Source of the DNA: Sarcomyxa edulis
Lineage: Eukaryota; Basidiomycota; Agaricomycetes; Agaricales; Mycenaceae
Assembly: GCA_009761415.1 (NCBI GenBank)
Contig: QUOL01000003.1
Location: forward strand, 2,356,001-2,420,000
DNA length: 64,000 nt
Direction: 5' to 3'
The position numbers and the translations under genes were made by a program. Positions 23,947 to 33,062 of this stretch are shown here, piece by piece. The number at the start of each line of letters is the position of its first letter. Position 1 is the stretch's first letter. The notes below the pieces were generated by a model. It was not told the DNA's origin and did not search any database. It saw nothing but the letters and a program-made list of their open reading frames with translations.

Positions 23947-24192
23947 TGTAATCTTGGGATTACCACAACTGCCTATTACGGACTATTTCCTATTACGGAC
24001 TATTTCCTATTACGGACTATTGTCACTTGTTGTCCGAACGCTTCTAGATACAGTACGCATACAGTCAACTACTTACTTACGACTTCCATCCACCCCCTCC
24101 TGTACGCACCTCCGAAATCCATAACATTGTCTCGTTTAGCTTTGCTCCCTCTTAGTGTTAGCTGGCCCCTCTCCCAGAAGGCCCGCTTTCCA
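23947..24192 (+). repeat. 5' LTR of the gypsy element
   Basis: 246 bp, starting TGTAATCTTGGG and ending GCTTTCCA. It contains three tandem copies of CCTATTACGGACTATTT-like units. It matches 42188-42433 apart from one C/T difference near the GTTGTCYGAACG segment. Confidence 0.9.
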
Positions 24193-24330
24193 CTTTTTTT
24201 TAAACGTCGACATATTTGGTTCCGCTCAACCCGTTTTACCTCCGTGACGAAAAACACCGTTTTCCACATACTCCTCCGTCCCTCCGAGCGATTTTTTTTA
24301 AAATCGTCTCCACTGCCGTATACAATCTGT
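24193..24330 (+). other. Gypsy 5' leader upstream of TE2
   Basis: Short non-coding leader between the 5' LTR and TE2. It starts with a T-run and has no primer-binding site directly at the LTR border. TGGTTCCGCTC at 24217, 24 nt further in, is the only TGG-starting candidate. It ends in AATCTGT (24324-24330), the left target duplication of TE2. Confidence 0.5.
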
Positions 24331-24566
24331 CAGGCAACCCTGGTACTCTGATACAACACACTGCTCTAAAGGACAAGTATGGGGTGATACATGATCAGTT
24401 GTTATTGAGAACCGAGCGTGATACATCACGCTTTGGTAATATATCAGGCTACTTGTAAATAGCATCCGGGAGAAATTTTTGGGTTTTTGCACCTGGGCGG
24501 GATATGGTTTGGCGTTGCTTGGCTCCACCTCCGCCGCGCTCCTTTTGGCCTGCTCCGCGCTGCCGC
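24331..24566. repeat. TE2 left terminal and subterminal repeats
   Basis: After the terminal sequence, CTGATACAACAC occurs at 24349, GGGTGATACATGATC near 24383, a near-palindrome GCGTGATACATCACGC at 24416-24431, and AATATATCAGG near 24438. The right end has GTTGTATCAC near 37238, TTATGTATCAC near 37270 and GTTGTATCACC near 37303 in inverted orientation. Confidence 0.65.
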
Positions 24567-24850
24567 TTTCGTTGCGCCCGCCTCTGGCTTCTGTTCCGTA
24601 TGTTGCGCCGCCCAAAACATAGCACTATTTTATTTTCAGGTATATAAAACCCCCCCACAATCCGTTATATACACTTCAATGTCTCGTTATAGCATCATTG
24701 CCTTCCATTTTCGTTGCGCCCGCCTCTAGCTTCTGTTCCGTATGTTGCGCCGCCCAAAACATAGCACTATTTTATTTTCAGGTATATAAAACCCCCCCAC
24801 AATCCGTTATATACACTTCAATGTCTCGTATAGCATCATTGCCTTCCATA
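24567..24850. repeat. Tandem duplication of a ~142-bp unit
   Basis: Two head-to-tail copies begin TTTCGTTGCGCCCGCCTCT at 24567 and 24709. They are almost identical through the TATATAAAACCCCCCC and CCGTTATATACACTTCAATG segments. Each copy holds a TATA-like box, so a duplicated promoter is possible, although the nearest gene (25103-27786) ends, not starts, here. From 24850 to 25102 the sequence is AT-rich and empty. Confidence 0.7.
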
Positions 24851-25102
24851 TAGCTTCGACCTAAAAAAACATATCCGGATTGCTAGAATTTATTATCCAT
24901 GAATTAGAAAGTCCCAGTCCTCGATCGTACACTGTTACAAGGGAACTTCAAGCTTAGAACATATAGTTACAACAAGATATTTTATTGGTACAGTAATATA
25001 CGGTAATAGCACGTTAGTGCAGCAAGAAAACATAGCTAATGTACGACGACACGATTATTAACATACAAAATGACATCCAGAAGGGCGGCGACGCAGCTAG
25101 CA

Positions 25103-27786
25103 CTACTTGACCTTCCGGCGTTTCCGCTTTTCAGCTCGTCCGACCTCTCCAACTGCCTCAGGTTGTCTTTTTTCAGACGTTACCGCCATCCGTTCGAGAC
25201 AACGACGAAGGTCTGCGGAGGCTGCCTTCCACTCTTGCGTAAGGGCACCGTCGGCAGAACCCCACCACCAAAATACTAACATAACTATGAATAGCCCATT
25301 TGGCCCACCCCGCTTCAACGATCCCCACTCTCCTATGCCATCTTCGTCCGATGCCTCTGCATCAGAGTCCCTGACGTACACGGCACGGGGAGTTCCACCA
25401 TTCCCGACCCTCCATCTAGGCTGTAGGGTGTTCCACCAGCCAACGGCTGTAATGCCATACACGTCTACTTTGCCAAGATCGGGTCGAAGTTCGAATTTGC
25501 GGGCCCTGGCAAGCCACCATTTGACCTGCACAGGGCGGCCCTTCGCGGGAAATGGAGAATTCTTTGAGAAAAAGACTGTATTAGATCAACGTCTCCACAT
25601 AGACGATGTCGTGTTGCTTACCGTTCCGTGTTCACCGAATAGCAACCCTTTTTCCACCTCACCCCAAAGTGTTACGGCTAACTTCCAGTCTTCTCCCAGA
25701 GCACCCTCTTCGAAGTGTTTTACCGCGTCCATGTACCAGTCTGGAACCGAGGTGGGCGTTGGGGACAGTGACGACGATTTTGGCGCTGGCGTTGGCGCTG
25801 GCGTTGGCGCTGATGCTGGTGTGACTGGTGATGTAGGTGGTGGGTGTATGGATGCTGATACAGGTGCAGGAGTCGATGCAGGAGACGATGCAGGTGCAGG
25901 AGTCGATGTAGCAATAGACGATGCAGGTGCAGGAGTCGATGCAGGTGCAGGAGTCGATGTAGGAGTCGATGCAGGTGCAGGAGTCGATGCAGGAGACGAT
26001 GCAGGTGCAGGAGTCGATGTAGCAATAGACGATGCAGGTGCAGGAGTCGATGCAGGTGCAGGAGTCGATGTAGGAGTCGATGCAGGTGCAGGAGTCGATG
26101 TAGGAGTCGATGCAGGTGCAGGAGTCGATGTAGGAGTCGATGCAGGAGTCGATGCAGGTGCAGGAGTCGATGCAGGTGCAGGAGTCGATGCAGGTGCAGG
26201 AGTCGATGCAGGAGTCGATGTAGCAGGAGACAATGCAGGAGTCGATGTGGCAGGAGTCGATGTGGCAGGAGTCGATGCAGATGCTTCTTTTGGTGGCGGT
26301 GCTATTGGCCTCGGCCTCGGCCTCAACAAAAGCGGGTCAGCTTCTGGAGGCACATCACCCGTGTATGCTGGGAAATAAAACCCTCCAACCATTACCAGAG
26401 GCTCAGGAGCTGGATTGGCAGGAGCAGCATCTGGATTGGCAGGAGGAGGGACTGGTCCAATAGGAGGAGAACCAGGAGGGAGAGGAGGGAGTGAGGGAGT
26501 GGACGCTGGCTCAGTAGACGCGTTTTTTGCATTTCTTCCGACTCTCTGACGCGATGGAAGTGGTTCATTCGTCAGGCTGTCATCGTTACTGATATCAGGA
26601 GCCGTTTTAGTTACTGCGCGGCGTGCTCGAACTTCAGGCGCTAAGAATTCAGTCCGTCAGCTCAATAGCCACGAAAGTGTTGCGGTGTACTCACGAAAGA
26701 CACTACGAACGAACGCCGTCCAAGGAACGAGGAATGCTGTATCGAAGTTCGGGTAGGCGTGGTTGAAATTGTTCCCTAACGCCGATTTGCCTACATGGAA
26801 GCTTTGGTATTGTCAGTACTGTTTGTTGTCCCGGGTAGTTGTGGTTGTGGTCACCTCGCGATATCGATTTCACCCCCCTTTTCGCCGTTTGGTCCTCCAG
26901 CCAAACCAAGAAGGATCCAGCCAGTGAGCTCGTGTATTTCATTGAAGAAGTCTTGCATCATAGTAGGCAGATATTTGCAAGCCCTGCAGAAGTCGGCGTA
27001 CAGTATCAGCAAGCAAAATAGTGGTCGTACAAACAAATTGATTCACTCTAGATAGCTTTCAGCACTACGCTCCCCTCCGTTATCCACATCTCCATCTCCA
27101 TCTCCCTCTTCCTCTTCCTCTCGTTTCTTCTCTGCTGTATCTTCACGCTCCTTTTCCACGATCGCTAGCACTTCATCCTTCACCTCTTGCGATGCAGACT
27201 CCCATGCCTCGGACAAGACACGACGATACACCTTGAATCGTCGTTTGGAGTACTCATTCCGAGTCTCTGGAACTGGCTGACCATCGAGAGTAGGTGCTTC
27301 GCTCGCAGTTATGTTGTTGACTTTGTCGTTCATTTCTCCGGCGTAGTGGAGACGCGAAAACACCTCGATAGGCTGGTGTACACGACTTCGAGTCGAAGAC
27401 TTTTGATTGGCCTTCATTCGTGCCTTGAGATCGGTCACAAAACCCTTGGTCTTCGCACGAAGGCGGACACTAGTGCTGGTATGATTACGAAACCAACATT
27501 TGAGTTGCTGTCAAACATTTCGGGTAAGTCAAGATTCGGGATTTTCATGATAGATAAATACCTGGCGGCGCTGCACAAGTATCGTCTTTGCCTGTGCTTG
27601 ATCCTCTGGAGAAAGGAGTCTCGGGTCTACAGCGTTTTCCGACGTAGGCCATTTCTTGAACCAGGCTTCGAGCAATACAGGCCAAAACCCGTTGAGGTCT
27701 TTTTTAGTCTGATAATCCAAGTATGATGGAATCCAGCTTTCGAGGAATACAGCTTGCTCATCATTGGTCCAGCCATGCGGGGCCAT
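25103..27786 (-). CDS. WF-box protein of TE2 with C-terminal Trp-rich domain
   Basis: Minus strand, ATG 27786 (MAPHGWTNDEQAVFLESW) to TAG 25103. N-terminal blocks: FLESWIPSYL, FWPVLLEAWFKKWP, then QLKCWFRN after an intron. Middle blocks: YLPTMMQDFFNEIHELTGWI, GEIDIA and VGKSALGNNFNHAYPNF, in the same order as the TE1 gene. A long Ala/Pro/Thr/Ser repeat follows, then a C-terminal domain with DWYMDAVKHFEEGALGEDW, RPVQVKWWLARAR and VGWWNTLQPRWR, and a final helical segment ending KRKRRKVK, a nuclear-localisation-like tail. The last intron probably uses the acceptor before AATTCTCC (25564 region), since only that keeps the frame. Molecular function unknown. The terminal domain is familiar from large uncharacterised families in mushroom genomes. 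Confidence 0.72.
25840..26290. repeat. Coding minisatellite (18- and 12-bp units) in the TE2 WF-box gene
   Basis: Repeats of GCAGGTGCAGGAGTCGAT with shorter variants run for about 450 bp. On the minus strand they encode STPAPA/STPTSTPAPA repeats. The plus strand is also open across them (DAGAGV repeats), but that frame is a shadow. Repeat number is likely to vary between strains. Confidence 0.8.
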
Positions 27787-28139
27787 TCACTGCCGACGGA
27801 GATTTCGGAGATTTCAAAATAAAAATATCCGGAGTCCACCTCAATCCAGCTGCCAAGATACAGGTCCATCCCCAAGAATTCGTCTCAACCCCAAGTTTTT
27901 GACGCACGTTCCTGTTTACTAGCCAATCAAATGGTCCGGATGACCGGGGACTGGACCTAACCGGTCCTTCGAGTAAGTTCCAGGTGGTTTCGAACCAATC
28001 AGAGCGATGCTTCGATTGATTTAGCTTTGATGGAGGGTTTTTAAAGCATCCGAAATTTGCAAACCCCCCATCTTTCCTACCCCATCTAGCTAGTTCCCCA
28101 CCATCTAATATCTCACCGACCCCGCATCTTGACTCGATC
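27787..28139. promoter_or_regulatory. Bidirectional promoter of TE2 accessory genes
   Basis: 353 bp between divergent WF-box and viroplasmin-domain genes. It contains two CCAATCA boxes (about 27921 and 27999) and a GTTTTTAAAGC TATA-like stretch near 28039. Unlike the equivalent TE1 region it holds no GTGATAYATCAC palindrome. Confidence 0.5.
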
Positions 28140-28753
28140 ATGGCTAACATCGAAACTGAAGAGTTGACGTTGGCCGCTATTTCGGCTCAACTTGCGAGGT
28201 TGCAAATTGCTCGTACGTTGACTCTCTATTGATCTCTGGCTCACAACACTGAAAAGCCTCCAGTTGACGTTGCGACTGCTTCCGCTGCTGCTCGCGCCCC
28301 TCAAGCCCCTAGGGTCCAAAGTGAGGTCATGGCGCCTCCTCCATTTGCTGCCCCCGCATCGTGCCAATGCGGCGCTTCTGCTCCTCCCTATACCGCGTCG
28401 TCGTCTCAGGCGGAGGTCCCCATCCCCCGTACGTCTCCTTTTTCTTCTCTAATATCTATATATCTATATGTCTTGCTCAATTCTGCATATACAGAAGACG
28501 TGCCGGCGTCTCAGAGGTGGTATCTCGTCACTGTCGGGACCAGACCTGGCGTTTATCAAGGCTGGTACGTGTTTTTACCTCTGTCCCTTTCCATCGTAGT
28601 TTCTCAACTTGCGTTGTTTCTAGGCAGGTCGCTGCTCGCTACACCAGGGGAGTCAAAAACTGGTGTGCTACCAAGCAGCCTAGCGAGGCCGTAGCGCGCA
28701 TACGTTTTGCGGAAGAGTTAGCAAATGGAGGAGTGCAACGCGTCATCGCGTAG
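28140..28753 (+). CDS. Viroplasmin/RNase H N-terminal-like domain protein (TE2 accessory gene)
   Basis: Four exons: 28140-28212, 28264-28428, 28495-28564 and 28624-28753. N terminus MANIETEELTLAAISAQLAR, alike to the Leu/Ala helix at the start of the TE1 homologue. A short Ala/Pro linker follows, then RWYLVTVGTRPGVYQGW and VAARYTRGVKNWCATK, ending in FAEELANGGVQRVIA. This retains the W-Y-x-V, R-P-G-V-Y and RGVKNW positions of the viroplasmin-like fold and lacks the long acidic middle of the TE1 protein. About 145 residues in all, so the domain makes up nearly half the protein. No catalytic RNase H follows. RNA-DNA hybrid binding is known for this fold. Its job in a DNA transposon is unknown. 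Confidence 0.72.
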
Positions 28754-29145
28754 GTCTCCCCCCACTTCGGACTGGCCATCGTACCACTATTCCCAGTTGT
28801 GCAGTACCTACGTAGTTCGTCCTAGCATCACGCTCACCTTCTTGATCGATGGCCGCCCTTGCTCTATATATATTACCTACGTACCCGCCGTTTACTTACA
28901 ACATGCTCGTCACCTGTGTCCTTGTCGCTGTACTCGGCGAATACAAAAAAATATTGTTGCCTGAATACTTTCTATAAATCTGAAGTCTTCAACTACGAAC
29001 GAAGTACCGTATGTACAATTAGAGTGAAATTTGAATATATTGATAATGCTAACCAGTCGTCGGTCAACACATCAGACTCGAAGGATAGAGAGACTGTAGA
29101 GCTACTAGATAATGACGGGGAAAGTAATGTTGACCAATTGAAGCA

Positions 29146-29795
29146 CTATGCATCTTTGATTGGTTCGAATATGTCGTCCGGGTATACATAGTCCTCGTCA
29201 CAGAGGCATTGGTTAGGGAACTCGCATGCGCACCCAGGACAAATGAAGGGAAACTCTGGCATTGTCTCGACTCGAATCCGTCGTGCGTCACGTTCGGTAT
29301 CAAGGGCCTTCCTGAAGTGTTGACGTTACAGAGGATGAGAGAATGCAACTGACTACAACTGACTACATACTGTTTATTGTTGAGCCTGCGTTGTGTCGCC
29401 TTCTGTCTCAAAAGCTCCTTGTTGCTGAAGGAAAAACTGGATATGAGATGGTGATCAGAGAAGGCATTGACAAGTAACACACCGTTGATAGTACTCCGCT
29501 ACAGATTCCCTATGTCGAGCCCGAGCTTCGTCGGTAGGTACGACAATTGGTGTTGTGCCATTGGCTTTGCGCTCAGCCCTTATTCTGCAGAGGGTCATCG
29601 AGTAAGCGAAATGATGACAGAGAATTGAGACGACGAATGTTGAGCTTACTTTGCCATCCGTGCTCTGGATTTTTCACGTAGGAGGTTTCTATTGCTGAGA
29701 ACGCTGAAGGGTCGATGGACTGCAATGAGCTCGGCGGGCGGGATGACTTGCCTGGCATTGTAGTCAGACGACCGACGGCGGCCTGAGCGAGGCAT
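29146..29795 (-). CDS. Small basic-motif protein (TE2 accessory gene)
   Basis: I choose ATG 29795 (MPRSGRRRSSDYNA) rather than the downstream in-frame-looking ATG 29758. A GC-AG intron with the classical AG|GCAAGT donor then joins to SNRNLLREKSRARMAK. This reproduces the TE1 signature (YN-x2-NR-x2-L-x-EKSR-x-RMA). A second copy of the motif follows: ARHRESVAEYYQR, then NKELLRQKATQRR. The C terminus has a Cys cluster, FICPGCACEFPNQCLCDEDY, perhaps metal binding, and TAG at 29146-29148. It is tail-to-tail with the viroplasmin-domain gene, as in TE1. The last exon borders are less certain. Confidence 0.6.
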
Positions 29796-30268
29796 AGTAG
29801 AGTAGGATGGGAGAAGTGTGAGAGGAGTGAGAGGAGTGAGTGAGAGGAGTGAGTGAGTGAGAGAGCGACGATCGAGATCGAAATGAACCTAACCCAAATG
29901 CGGCATCTGAATTGGTCCCTCCTCTAAATCGTCGAGCTCGTACAGCGTTCAGCAGCTGTGTATCACCGTGTGCAACACAACGAACAGGTAGATACATCAT
30001 GATAGTATATGTATCCCAACGGCTGGACAGATCCGACTCCTGGCGCAATTGCAAGCAAGCCTTCTTGCTCGATGGCTGTCTGGGCATTGTGAGCCTACTT
30101 GCACCCCACCCACCGCTCCACACACAACACTTCAAGCCCTCTTGATATTTGGGCCTTCTTTGGATAGGTATGTTCTATTGCTCTACAGCTGACCACCCCT
30201 CAATACTACTTCAGTCGTGTGCTATAGTAAGGAACTTTGCTGTCCTGGCGAGGCAAGCTACAAAACTT
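29796..30268. other. Upstream region with GAGTGA simple repeat
   Basis: A GAGTGAGAGGAGTGAG-type simple repeat runs at about 29815-29870, directly upstream of the basic-motif gene. The rest carries only short ORFs without family features. Confidence 0.5.
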
Positions 30269-30938
30269 GCACCCTTCTCCCCGACTCAAATATCACAATT
30301 CAGGTTCCCCAAACGTCCTGAAGTTTTTCTCGTATGCAACTAGTCTGTGCTCCAAACGGCTCTTCACCCTAATCCATCTCATTATTATGTTATAGCATTT
30401 GTTTGATTCGTACTGACGGTTCGCGTCTCATTATCAAGCACCCTCCCCCCGACCTACACAGCCCAATTCAGGTTCCCCAAACGTTTTGAGGTTTCTCTCA
30501 TATGCAACTAGTCTGTGCCTCTAACGGCGTTTGGCCCCAACCTATCTCATTACTTTGTTATAGCATATGTTTGATTCGTACTGACGGTTCGCGTCTCATT
30601 ATCAGGCACCCTCCCCCCGACCTACACAGCCCAATTCAGGTTCCCCAAACGTTTTGAAGTTGCTCTTATATGCAACTAGTCTGTGCCTTTAACGGCGTTT
30701 GGCCCCAACCTATCTCATTATTTTGTTATAGCATATGTTTGATTCGTACTGACGGTTCGCGTCTCATTATCAGGCACCCTTCTCCCGACATACAGAGCAC
30801 AATTCAGGTTTTCCAAATGTCTTAATAATACTTCTATATGTAAGTAGATCGTGCTCCGAACGGCTCTCTACCTCAGTCCATCTCGATATCATGTTATAAC
30901 ATATGTCAGATTCGTACTGATGGTTCGCGTGTCACAGC
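30269..30938. repeat. Four tandem copies of a ~168-bp unit
   Basis: Copies begin GCACCCTTCTCCCCGA or GCACCCTCCCCCCGAC at 30269, 30439, 30606 and 30774. Each includes AATTCAGGTTCCCCAAACG, ATGCAACTAGTCTGTGC and GATTCGTACTGACGGTTCGC. Copies two and three are most alike; the fourth is the most diverged. No coding potential is conserved between copies. Confidence 0.85.
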
Positions 30939-31924
30939 CTTTTTTGACCTCAACCGAACCCACACGATGACTATCAAGTCCCCTGAAGGCTATCATATTG
31001 TTATGAGATGTAAGTAATAGTATTTTGTCAGTGCAGTTTCCCTCCATTTGGTGCTGACCTAACACTATGATATTTGTATGTTTTTTGTACAGCATTTTGA
31101 AACATTTTCTGCGCTGTTTGCGCTGTTTGCGCGCTTTGATGTCTTAATATCCCTTTCCATGATCAATATCATTATAGCCAAGCATATGGGCACCAGGTCA
31201 ACGATCCCGAGAGATCTCCCAAGACCTGCAGGGCGCGTGAAGGGAGGCTCGTCAAAACCCTCAAAATTCTGATGGTTTGCGACATCCACATTGGGACACT
31301 TTTTTTCTCACCACGCGCGCCACGGAAGGCGGATCTAATACGTGTGCATAACCCTCTGCCCAGCAACGTTTCAACCTTCCTCCACCTCTTGACTGACCCT
31401 TCCCTCCAGAGCTTCACTGGCTATGCCGTCTCTACACTCTTGTTTCGGACACTTTTGCAGTTATCGACACTCAATACTCGTCACTCCACTGCGACAAACT
31501 AGATATACAACATGGCATATAAACAAGGTAGCGAACTGTCAGTACGTCACCTCCAAGGCAGCTTACAATTTTCCTAGATCGCCCGCTCCTCAGAAGCTTC
31601 AATATTCAATCGAAGAAGTTGTTTCGCAGCCTTATAAGATCCTAGGTTTGTCATTTTGTCTTCCCCTCTCCTGTTCCTCAACCACCACCTTACAGTACGT
31701 TTTTTTTTGCTCTTTTTTGCTCTCTTCCACTCTTTTTTGCGTTGTTTGCTTCATCTAACACTCATTTCTTATCCTAGAGCAGTCTACTTGACAACTTCCA
31801 CGAGATTCTTCCAACCTGGTATCCAACGTCATAAAAATCCATCAAGTTCGTCTTTCCTCGCCTCGTTAAACAAGCAACTGACAGTTCTCTTGACAGCAAC
31901 ATTATCACCAAATTCGTATCCACT
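30939..31924. other. Non-coding stretch inside TE2
   Basis: No supported gene. The region between the tandem array and the acidic ORF contains short ORFs in both directions, T-rich runs near 31640-31740 and several candidate splice sites. It could hold 5' non-coding exons of the gene at 31925. Confidence 0.4.
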
Positions 31925-32626
31925 ATGGCCGGCAATTCTCGTTCGCGTGCCACATATCGTCCCCCCCGCTCTTTCCGTTGTCCCCTTCATCGTAATCATC
32001 CTTCGCCCCCCCTTTCTCCAACTCCACCTCCTTCGCCCACTTGGGCTCCTGGCCCTCCTCTTCGCCCAACTCGCGTTGTTTTTGGTATGAAGAAAGGGTC
32101 CCCCGCTGTCATGTTGGCATCAGTTCCCATCAATACCGCCGGTCTTGTCACGGATGCAGACTTTCGCGCCAACGGCTGGGACGTATATAGGTTACGGGAC
32201 CGCAGCGATGGTGACCGTGTCTACGCCGAGATCAATGCCAGAAACCCCGAGCGTGCTATCTGGAGGGCAGAACAGTTTAAGGATACCGATGGTCACTTCG
32301 AGGACATGTTCGATATGGAGGCGATGTTCGATGTTGACGACAAGGACGATACAGATGTCGAGGAGGAACCTGTCGAGGAGAAGGCCGTCGAGGAGAAGGC
32401 CGTCGAGGAGAAGGATATCGACCAGAAAGCTGCCGACATAGAATCCCAGCCCGTCGTGCCTGCCTCTCCTGTTGCACAGTCTTCGGCAGATCGGACAGAT
32501 GGCGAGGCCCATGAGCGTCGGTATAGTATGATGGGTAGAGGGCGTGTTGTTGTACCGAGAGAGGAAAAGTACCGCCATGGTGACGCTGCGCAGCACTTGG
32601 GTCATCTTCGCGGTACGTTCAAGTGA
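31925..32626 (+). CDS. Acidic protein of unknown function (TE2 variable slot)
   Basis: Single open frame of 233 codons from ATG 31925. The N-terminal 50 residues are Arg/Pro-rich. A central folded-looking segment reads GLVTDADFRANGWDVYRL and DGDRVYAEINARNPERAIW. The C-terminal half is highly acidic, with three tandem VEEKA-like repeats. A weak TATA-like context and an earlier exon cannot be excluded. I do not recognise a family. It lies just upstream of the transposase and on the same strand, the position held by the TET/JBP gene in TE1. Confidence 0.55.
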   Translation: MAGNSRSRATYRPPRSFRCPLHRNHPSPPLSPTPPPSPTWAPGPPLRPTRVVFGMKKGSPAVMLASVPINTAGLVTDADFRANGWDVYRLRDRSDGDRVYAEINARNPERAIWRAEQFKDTDGHFEDMFDMEAMFDVDDKDDTDVEEEPVEEKAVEEKAVEEKDIDQKAADIESQPVVPASPVAQSSADRTDGEAHERRYSMMGRGRVVVPREEKYRHGDAAQHLGHLRGTFK

Positions 32627-33062
32627 AACGGCCCTCCCCCATCTTGTTGCCTACTCGACCCTTTTTTTGTTTTCTTGGATCCCTCCCCGAGTGACTTTCA
32701 GATTCTTCGAACTTTCTTGGCGCCTTTGTATGTATATACATCTCTTGGACTTTGTTTCCTCTTCAGATATTTTGTTTCTTTGTTTATGAAGCTTCTTTTC
32801 GTGCATATCCATACCTCCCGCATACCCTGTAACTTACTGTACACTCTGTCAGTCTAATGTCTTATAGATACCATTCTACTTCTTGACTTGTTATGCATGT
32901 ACAAATATATCTTGGACTCTGTAATTTGTGTGAGGCTTGTTCAATCACGAGTCAGGACGCGACTCGATCTCGTGATGTGAAGAATCTAAAGTGTCCTTGG
33001 AATTCAACAGGTCCAAATCCTGCAGCCACTCAGTCAACATACGTCTTGACGACAAAGCCCAC
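32627..33062. promoter_or_regulatory. Upstream region of the TE2 transposase
   Basis: About 0.4 kb, T-rich, between the acidic ORF and the transposase ATG. It should contain the transposase promoter. I see no clear TATA box or TGATATATCA motif. Confidence 0.4.

Noticed and set aside
23947..24192. Solo LTR interpretation of the first LTR
   Set aside because: TCTAC flanks its left side and the right side of the LTR at 42188, so it is the 5' LTR of one element split by TE2.
25107..26378. Long plus-strand ORF of 423 codons with Asp-Ala-Gly-Val repeats
   Set aside because: It is the complement of the Ala/Pro/Thr repeat in the minus-strand WF-box gene; the minus frame has conserved blocks and splice sites on both sides.
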